Origin: Lachnospiraceae bacterium UBA4316
GTDB lineage: Bacteria > Bacillota > Clostridia > Lachnospirales > Lachnospiraceae
Assembly: GCA_002394535.1 (NCBI GenBank)
Contig: DGUG01000060.1
Span: 1-11,077 of the forward strand
Reading direction: 5' to 3'
DNA: 11,077 nt
This document shows, piece by piece, positions 7,143-11,077 of the stretch. How positions within the stretch are numbered: position 1 is the first letter of the stretch; the number at the start of each line of letters is the position of its first letter. The notes beneath the pieces were generated by a model. It had not been told where the DNA came from and made no database searches. It saw only the letters and a list, made by a program, of their open reading frames with translations. The position numbers were made by a program, and so were the translations under genes.

Positions 7143-8710
7143 ACTACATTCGTTCCCTTGATGAGTTCTTTGATACGCCTTATAAAACTCCTGACGGGGT
7201 GTGTCAGTCCTAAGATCACTGACCGCAGACTGTCCGGATCATACGGGCTTTTGGTATCTTCCACAAAAATGCTTTTGACCCCGTAGTATTCGGCAGCAGC
7301 CATATTATACGGATCTTCCGTGTTATCAAGCCCAACCCCCATACATATATCCCAGCTTATGGAATTATCGAGTGCCAGAAAAGAGTATACCGGAGGAAGA
7401 TGCGGTACCGGAACGGTTACATCCTCATCCCTGCCGTGCTTTTTTATCTCCAGAACCTCGTCTTCTATCGAGCATGTGATCTCGGCATCTACAAGCAGGC
7501 TTGCGAGCAGGTTTATGCCCAGTATCCCGGCGATAATGTAAGGAAGCTTTTTGGGAATAGGAATTTCATCAAACCTTATCATATCACAGGAGCGTACCGC
7601 AGCCGCAAGAACATAGAGAATCGAAGGATAGGTTGCTCTTCTGGGGTATTCGGGAGAGAGCATCATAACCGAGGGAATCGCAAGAGCTGTTGCTTCAAGT
7701 GCCATAAGGTATAGTGTTGTTTGAGGATACCGGTTTTTATTCTGTATAAAGTAAAGTGCGACCGGTATCTGAAGCGGGAGTTCCTTTAATACTGTAGGGA
7801 GAAAACCTTCCTTGAAGAAAGCTTTGAACATTTCCGGAGTATACAGCATATGCGCGGGGACATAGCCCGGCAGCCTGTCATCCATGTCCATCGGAAGTGT
7901 ATCACTGTATTCTGATTCATATTGAAATTTCACGCGGTTTCCGGGAGCGATAAGCAAAAGTATGAGTCCGGACACGATACCTGCGAGCCCGCTTATCAAC
8001 CAGGGAGCCACAGTATCGCGGCGTATGATTTTTCGTGCAACGGCAAGGGATGAGAGCATTAAGGCTGCTCCGGCTCCGGTTTCTGTCGACCAGCCCGCAA
8101 GAAGACCCAAAAGTCCCATAAGAGCAGGATTTGCCGAATATTTGCTGTCGTGATAGTTAAAACTGTACGGAAGAAGGAATGATGTTTGCGAGAGCCCCTG
8201 CCACAGATAATTCATCGAACCTGTCAGCCAGAAGCACGATCCCATTATATTGGGTGCACCGGTCCAGAATCCGGCCGTAAGTGTAAGAGCAGTCGGAATA
8301 GTCAGTATGCTTGTGTATTTTCTGCCTTTGCCGAGCTTTCCGCAGATGGCAAGCTGTGCGAGCATTGCTGCGGTGTTTGCTCTGTCAAAATGCTTTTTAT
8401 CATCGCTCATCAGAAAGATCTGCACGAGTGATTCCGCTATAGTACGCCCATCCCACGTCTTGTAATGTGATATCTGCGATTTTACAAGATCCTTGAAGTT
8501 GCGGACCCTTTTGTAATCCTTTTTTCCGAATGTGAGGTTGCCGTGGTGCTTGCCGTCCCATATGAATGAATACGGGTAGTCATCCGCGTATTTGGGCAGC
8601 AGGCGCCCCTTAAAGTACATGACAGTGCCGAAAGCGGCAAAGATTCCAAGGGCTGCCGCGGCTTCGCTTATATTATTATTACTGCCTGATCGTCTGAAGC
8701 GGTTTTTCAT
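7139..8710 (-). CDS. DUF6056-like polytopic membrane protein, possible GT-C-like enzyme
   Basis: This 523-residue protein has about ten hydrophobic segments, the first at about 15-33, and a soluble C-terminal portion from about 408. Motifs I associate with the DUF6056 family are visible: ADDYPY at 42-47 in the first external loop, WDGRT at 86-90, WLTGSMNYLW at 161-170, STETGAG at 208-214, APGNRV at 255-260, and AAAEYYGVKSIF at 471-482. An acidic pair in the first loop after helix 1 is also a feature of GT-C glycosyltransferases, and DUF6056 proteins are often compared with that fold, so transfer of a sugar or other group from a lipid carrier outside the membrane is possible; no activity is established. 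The gene begins 32 bases inside the end of the upstream MATE gene and its stop overlaps the start of the second MATE gene. No good ribosome site precedes the ATG, so coupling from upstream is likely. The start fits the helix 1 position. Confidence 0.8.
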   Translation of the reverse strand: MKNRFRRSGSNNNISEAAAALGIFAAFGTVMYFKGRLLPKYADDYPYSFIWDGKHHGNLTFGKKDYKRVRNFKDLVKSQISHYKTWDGRTIAESLVQIFLMSDDKKHFDRANTAAMLAQLAICGKLGKGRKYTSILTIPTALTLTAGFWTGAPNIMGSCFWLTGSMNYLWQGLSQTSFLLPYSFNYHDSKYSANPALMGLLGLLAGWSTETGAGAALMLSSLAVARKIIRRDTVAPWLISGLAGIVSGLILLLIAPGNRVKFQYESEYSDTLPMDMDDRLPGYVPAHMLYTPEMFKAFFKEGFLPTVLKELPLQIPVALYFIQNKNRYPQTTLYLMALEATALAIPSVMMLSPEYPRRATYPSILYVLAAAVRSCDMIRFDEIPIPKKLPYIIAGILGINLLASLLVDAEITCSIEDEVLEIKKHGRDEDVTVPVPHLPPVYSFLALDNSISWDICMGVGLDNTEDPYNMAAAEYYGVKSIFVEDTKSPYDPDSLRSVILGLTHPVRSFIRRIKELIKGTNVV

Positions 8711-10013
8711 GTTTTATTACCGAATAATAAACAATCATACATATGGGGACGGTTAAAGCGGATAAAATCAAGGCGAAACTCATGCCCTGAATGGATATAA
8801 ACGAAAATCCCCATCCGTACAAAACAGGAAGTATGCCCCACGAAAACAGGAAAAGGATTACAGTCCGGTTGATATGACCGGTGTACTGGTAAAATACCGC
8901 AATTATCCTGTCTAATGCAATGAATACGGGACAAAATGCCAGGATCCGTATGCAGGAAGCAGAAAGCGTGGCATATTCTTCGCTGTCAATGCCAAACAGG
9001 ACCGGAATATAAGGTGCTGCTATATAGAAGATCAAAAAGAAAACAAACCCTTCGGCCACAGCAGACAGCAATGTGATTTTCATGGAGCGATCAAGCTTAT
9101 CCGCTCTGTTACTGCCGATAAATTCATTAACGGCTACAGTTTCATATTCGCTGATGCCCTCCGTAACATATGCCGCAATTTCAAACAGGTTGATAACTAC
9201 GGATATGACTACTACGCCTGCGAGACCGTAGCGGTGGAGGGAAATATAATTCAGTCCCCCTTCTATAAGGGCTTCCGCAATGAAAATGCTGCTTTCGCCA
9301 AAACCAAGCAGCAGGATGTCATATGCAAGCCGCCGTTCGAATCGGAGCTTTACGGGAATGTGTCTATCATTAGGTATGAAGAACAGCAGCAGGACAGAAA
9401 GAGACAGGCATGATGCCAGAAAAGAGGCCAATGTTATTCCGCCGACTCCCATATGTTTTCCAAGTATGACAGACAGGACTAAATTGGATAACAGTTCCAG
9501 TACGGAGGCTACAGAGCAGAATACGGCGCCGCCCATATACAGAACATAAGTAAACAAAAAGGCATAAAAGACGATCGGAATAATATGAAACCTCTTCCAG
9601 AAAAATGCAGCGAGGGCGTGCTCATACATCGACCCTCCATCCGTAACAAAGCTGATAAGCGGTCTTTCAAAAACAGCGAATATAATAAAGAACAGAACGC
9701 AAACTCCAAGGCAGCATGTCAGGCAATGACTGAAGATATCGGTCATTTTTTGCCTGTTGCCGCTCCCGTGTGCTCTTACTATCAGTGCGCCGCCTCCGAC
9801 ACATATGAGGTAGGAAATGAAGTTTATGACAGAAACATAAGGTTCGATAACGTTTATGGCACCGAAGACCGAGTCATCAAAGAGCTGTCCGGTCACAGTT
9901 TCATCAAGAAAAACACCCACGCATTCCAATAGTGCCGTAAGCGTAGAACCTATAAATATGGGCCAGAACCTGACCAGAGTATCCTTATTTTCATTTATCT
10001 GCACATTATCCAT
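8679..10013 (-). CDS. MATE family efflux transporter
   Basis: This 444-residue protein has the length and about twelve helices of a standard MATE/MOP-superfamily exporter, which drives small-molecule efflux with an inward Na+ or H+ gradient. The N-terminal repeat starts LVRFWPIFIGSTLTALLE (13-30), followed by the conserved GGGALIVRAHGSGN (73-86) at the end of helix 2. The second repeat starts near 228 (LAYDILLLGFGE, then LIEGGLN at 249-255). The tail after about 432 is short and basic, with no extra domain, unlike its operon partner. It is the first gene of the minus-strand operon. The ATG at 10013 is the only plausible start: an in-frame TAA lies about 30 bases upstream, no alternative start codon precedes the first helix, and there is no Shine-Dalgarno match. 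The stop lies 32 bases inside the next gene. The substrate cannot be predicted. Confidence 0.92.
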   Translation of the reverse strand: MDNVQINENKDTLVRFWPIFIGSTLTALLECVGVFLDETVTGQLFDDSVFGAINVIEPYVSVINFISYLICVGGGALIVRAHGSGNRQKMTDIFSHCLTCCLGVCVLFFIIFAVFERPLISFVTDGGSMYEHALAAFFWKRFHIIPIVFYAFLFTYVLYMGGAVFCSVASVLELLSNLVLSVILGKHMGVGGITLASFLASCLSLSVLLLFFIPNDRHIPVKLRFERRLAYDILLLGFGESSIFIAEALIEGGLNYISLHRYGLAGVVVISVVINLFEIAAYVTEGISEYETVAVNEFIGSNRADKLDRSMKITLLSAVAEGFVFFLIFYIAAPYIPVLFGIDSEEYATLSASCIRILAFCPVFIALDRIIAVFYQYTGHINRTVILFLFSWGILPVLYGWGFSFISIQGMSFALILSALTVPICMIVYYSVIKHEKPLQTIRQ

Positions 10014-10023
10014 ATCGGGGAAT

Positions 10024-10029
10024 ATTATA
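10024..10029 (-). promoter_or_regulatory. Candidate -10 box next to the MATE start
   Basis: A perfect TATAAT on the minus strand ends 10 bases before the ATG at 10013. The hexamer 17 bases further upstream, TAAAAA (10052-10047), matches TTGACA at only three positions. If used, transcription would start about 4-7 bases before the ATG, giving an almost leaderless mRNA. That would fit the missing ribosome site, but the box may be a chance match in AT-rich DNA. Confidence 0.35.
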
Positions 10030-10091
10030 GCAAAAATCGATACGTTTTTTTACATATTTCATGATTGAAGTCATAACCGGAATAATATATA

Positions 10092-10119
10092 ATTATATAA
10101 GTTCAGATGGATTTGTATA
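10092..10119 (-). promoter_or_regulatory. Candidate promoter for the MATE-DUF6056-MATE operon
   Basis: On the minus strand TATACA (10119-10114, four of six matches to TTGACA) is followed after a 16-base spacer by a perfect TATAAT (10097-10092). It would give a leader of about 70 bases to the ATG at 10013. One copy of the repeated 8-base word (10102-10109) sits between the two hexamers, where a bound repressor would block polymerase. It competes with the box at 10024-10029 as the true promoter. Confidence 0.4.
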
Positions 10120-10130
10120 ATAAAACACAT

Positions 10131-10136
10131 TATAAT
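10131..10136 (+). promoter_or_regulatory. Candidate -10 box for the AAA ATPase gene
   Basis: A perfect TATAAT on the plus strand places the transcription start near 10143, inside the left arm of the inverted repeat. The -35 region is weak (TGGATT at 10108-10113, three matches, 17-base spacer). A second perfect TATAAT at 10116-10121 is an alternative, also with a poor -35 (TTATAT at 10093-10098). Confidence 0.35.
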
Positions 10137-10177
10137 CATCTGAAACATACTTTTTCCAGACGGTTTCAGATGATTAT
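10132..10177. repeat. Perfect 15-bp inverted repeat (operator or leader hairpin)
   Basis: The left arm ATAATCATCTGAAAC (10132-10146) is exactly complementary to GTTTCAGATGATTAT (10163-10177), with a 16-base loop. As RNA, the stem extends outward by three more pairs, one of them U-G, to 10129-10180. The left arm overlaps the candidate -10 box at 10131-10136 and the right arm ends 9 bases before the ribosome site. No T-tract follows, so it is not an intrinsic terminator. It may be an operator for a dimeric regulator, or a leader hairpin controlling translation of the ATPase. The regulator is not identified in this window. Confidence 0.7.
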
Positions 10178-10186
10178 GATAGATTT

Positions 10187-10192
10187 AGGAGG
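10187..10192 (+). promoter_or_regulatory. Strong ribosome binding site
   Basis: AGGAGG (within TAGGAGGGG) lies 7 bases before the ATG at 10200, an optimal arrangement that fixes the start of the ATPase gene and contrasts with the absent or weak sites in front of the minus-strand genes. Confidence 0.85.
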
Positions 10193-10199
10193 GGTACTT

Positions 10200-11077
10200 A
10201 TGATCGGCAGAAAAAAAGAAACACAGTATTTGTCCGAATGTCTTGAATCAAATCAGTCCGAATTCCTGGTGGTATATGGACGTCGTCGTGTAGGAAAGAC
10301 GTACCTTATCAAAGAGTACTTTAATAATCGTTTTTCGTTTTATGCGACCGGGGTATCAAGTACGAAGACTCGGGAACAGCTGGCATATTTTACAGATAGC
10401 TTGAGAGAATACGGCACTCCGGCAGGGGATTGTTACAGAAATTGGAGAGAAGCCTTTGCTGCGCTGAAATCATTACTGTCGGATGAACATATATACAGGG
10501 ATCCGGTATCGGGAAAGAGAATTGTATTTCTGGATGAACTTCCGTGGATGGACACCCCAAGATCCGACTTTAAGAGCGCGCTTGATCATTTCTGGAACAG
10601 CTATGCATCTTCTCAAAAGGATTTACTGCTTATCGTCTGTGGTTCGGCCACATCATGGATAATTAATAATATACTTGCGGATCATGGTGGATTTTATAAT
10701 CGTGTTACAAAGCAGATTCATTTGCAGCCATTCTCTTTGGCAGAATGTGAGGATTACTACAGATCGCGTGATATCCATCTGGAAAAAGAGGACATCATCG
10801 ATAGTTACATGGTATTTGGTGGGATTCCTTTTTATCTTTCGATGTATGATAGAAGACTGAGTCTGGCTCAGAATATAGATGTGCTTTTATTCAGTAAAAA
10901 CGGACAGTTGTACTATGAATATGAGCGTTTGTTCAGCTCTCTTTTCAGAAATTCGAAAAAGCATTTGGCGATCATGGAAGCTATAGCGAAAAAAAGTAGC
11001 GGAATGACAAGGGTGGAAGTGATTAAGCGTACAGGTATTGCAGATGGGGATTTGTTGACCCGGGCTATGGAAGAATT
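10200..11077 (+). CDS. AAA-type ATPase, ATPase_2/DUF234 family (3'-truncated)
   Basis: The frame stays open from the ATG at 10200 to the window edge, giving 292 visible codons; the end of the gene lies outside. It belongs to the stand-alone P-loop ATPases of the STAND-like, archaeal ATPase_2 type. Walker A is GRRRVGKT at 27-34 with K33 and T34, preceded by the usual MIGRKKE start and hydrophobic VVY strand. Walker B is IVFLDELPW at 108-116 with D112-E113. A sensor-1-like strand with CGSATSW is at 147-153. A winged-helix-like region begins near residue 262 (LAIMEAIAKK, GMTRVEVIKRTGI), and a DUF234-type C-terminal domain is expected beyond the edge. The biological role of these proteins is not established; they occur as scattered paralogues in many Clostridia and archaea. 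It is divergent from the MATE operon, and its base composition looks lower in GC than the neighbouring operons, so recent transfer is possible. Confidence 0.88.
   Translation, partial: MIGRKKETQYLSECLESNQSEFLVVYGRRRVGKTYLIKEYFNNRFSFYATGVSSTKTREQLAYFTDSLREYGTPAGDCYRNWREAFAALKSLLSDEHIYRDPVSGKRIVFLDELPWMDTPRSDFKSALDHFWNSYASSQKDLLLIVCGSATSWIINNILADHGGFYNRVTKQIHLQPFSLAECEDYYRSRDIHLEKEDIIDSYMVFGGIPFYLSMYDRRLSLAQNIDVLLFSKNGQLYYEYERLFSSLFRNSKKHLAIMEAIAKKSSGMTRVEVIKRTGIADGDLLTRAMEE

Larger units (their letters stand above)
10014..10199. other. Divergent intergenic control region
   Basis: This 186-base AT-rich gap separates the minus-strand MATE operon from the plus-strand ATPase gene. It holds TATAAT boxes on both strands, a perfect 14-base AT palindrome at 10086-10099, three copies of the word TTCAGATG (or its complement), and a long perfect inverted repeat. 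There is no open frame of interest in it. The arrangement suggests divergent promoters sharing operator sites. Confidence 0.6.

Noticed and set aside
9585..9932. 115-residue plus-strand open frame opposite the first MATE gene
   Set aside because: It is antisense to well-conserved MATE sequence and shows no domain, signal peptide or credible ribosome site.
10086..10099. 14-base perfect palindrome TATATAATTATATA as an operator
   Set aside because: Pure A/T palindromes are frequent by chance in AT-rich intergenic DNA, and nothing else in the window repeats it.
10132..10177. Inverted repeat read as the end of an insertion sequence or MITE
   Set aside because: There is no transposase, no flanking target duplication, and the arms are only 16 bases apart, so a hairpin or operator is the simpler reading.

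Overview
The window looks like chromosomal accessory DNA from a Gram-positive anaerobe of the Clostridia, most plausibly Lachnospiraceae (Butyrivibrio-like). The basis is indirect: strong AGGAGG-type ribosome sites, one TTG start, intermediate GC with many ATA and AGA/AGG codons, an export adaptor with no outer-membrane partner nearby, and protein types (DUF6056-like, stand-alone AAA ATPase, MATE with an appended domain) that I associate with that group. No rRNA, tRNA, CRISPR array, transposase or phage gene was seen.

Layout. (1) 1-795 (+): the C-terminal two thirds of a Ca2+/cation antiporter, cut by the left edge. (2) 823-5385 (+): three tightly packed genes for a MacAB-like export machine: a LolD/MacB-type ATPase, an eight-helix permease with two FtsX modules, and a membrane-anchored HlyD/MacA-type adaptor with a long coiled coil. 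The antiporter lies only 27 bases upstream with no visible terminator, so it may share the transcript. (3) 10013-5349 (-): three genes whose ends all overlap: a conventional MATE transporter, a polytopic DUF6056-like protein of unknown function, and a second MATE transporter carrying an extra C-terminal domain of about 130 residues. That extra domain resembles a degenerate RsbW-type HATPase. (4) 10014-10199: a divergent control region with AT-rich promoter-like boxes, a perfect 15-bp inverted repeat and three copies of an 8-base word. (5) 10200 to the right edge (+): an AAA-type ATPase (ATPase_2/DUF234 type), incomplete.

How the genes may work together. The ATPase, permease and adaptor form one complete ABC exporter with unknown cargo. 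The minus-strand operon places a possible GT-C-like membrane protein (DUF6056) between two MOP-superfamily transporters, one of which has a putative cytoplasmic interaction domain. This is the least explained part of the window and the best candidate for a new system, for example coupled export or modification of a lipid-linked or small hydrophobic substrate; that role is inference. The two operons converge and overlap by 37 bases at their 3' ends.
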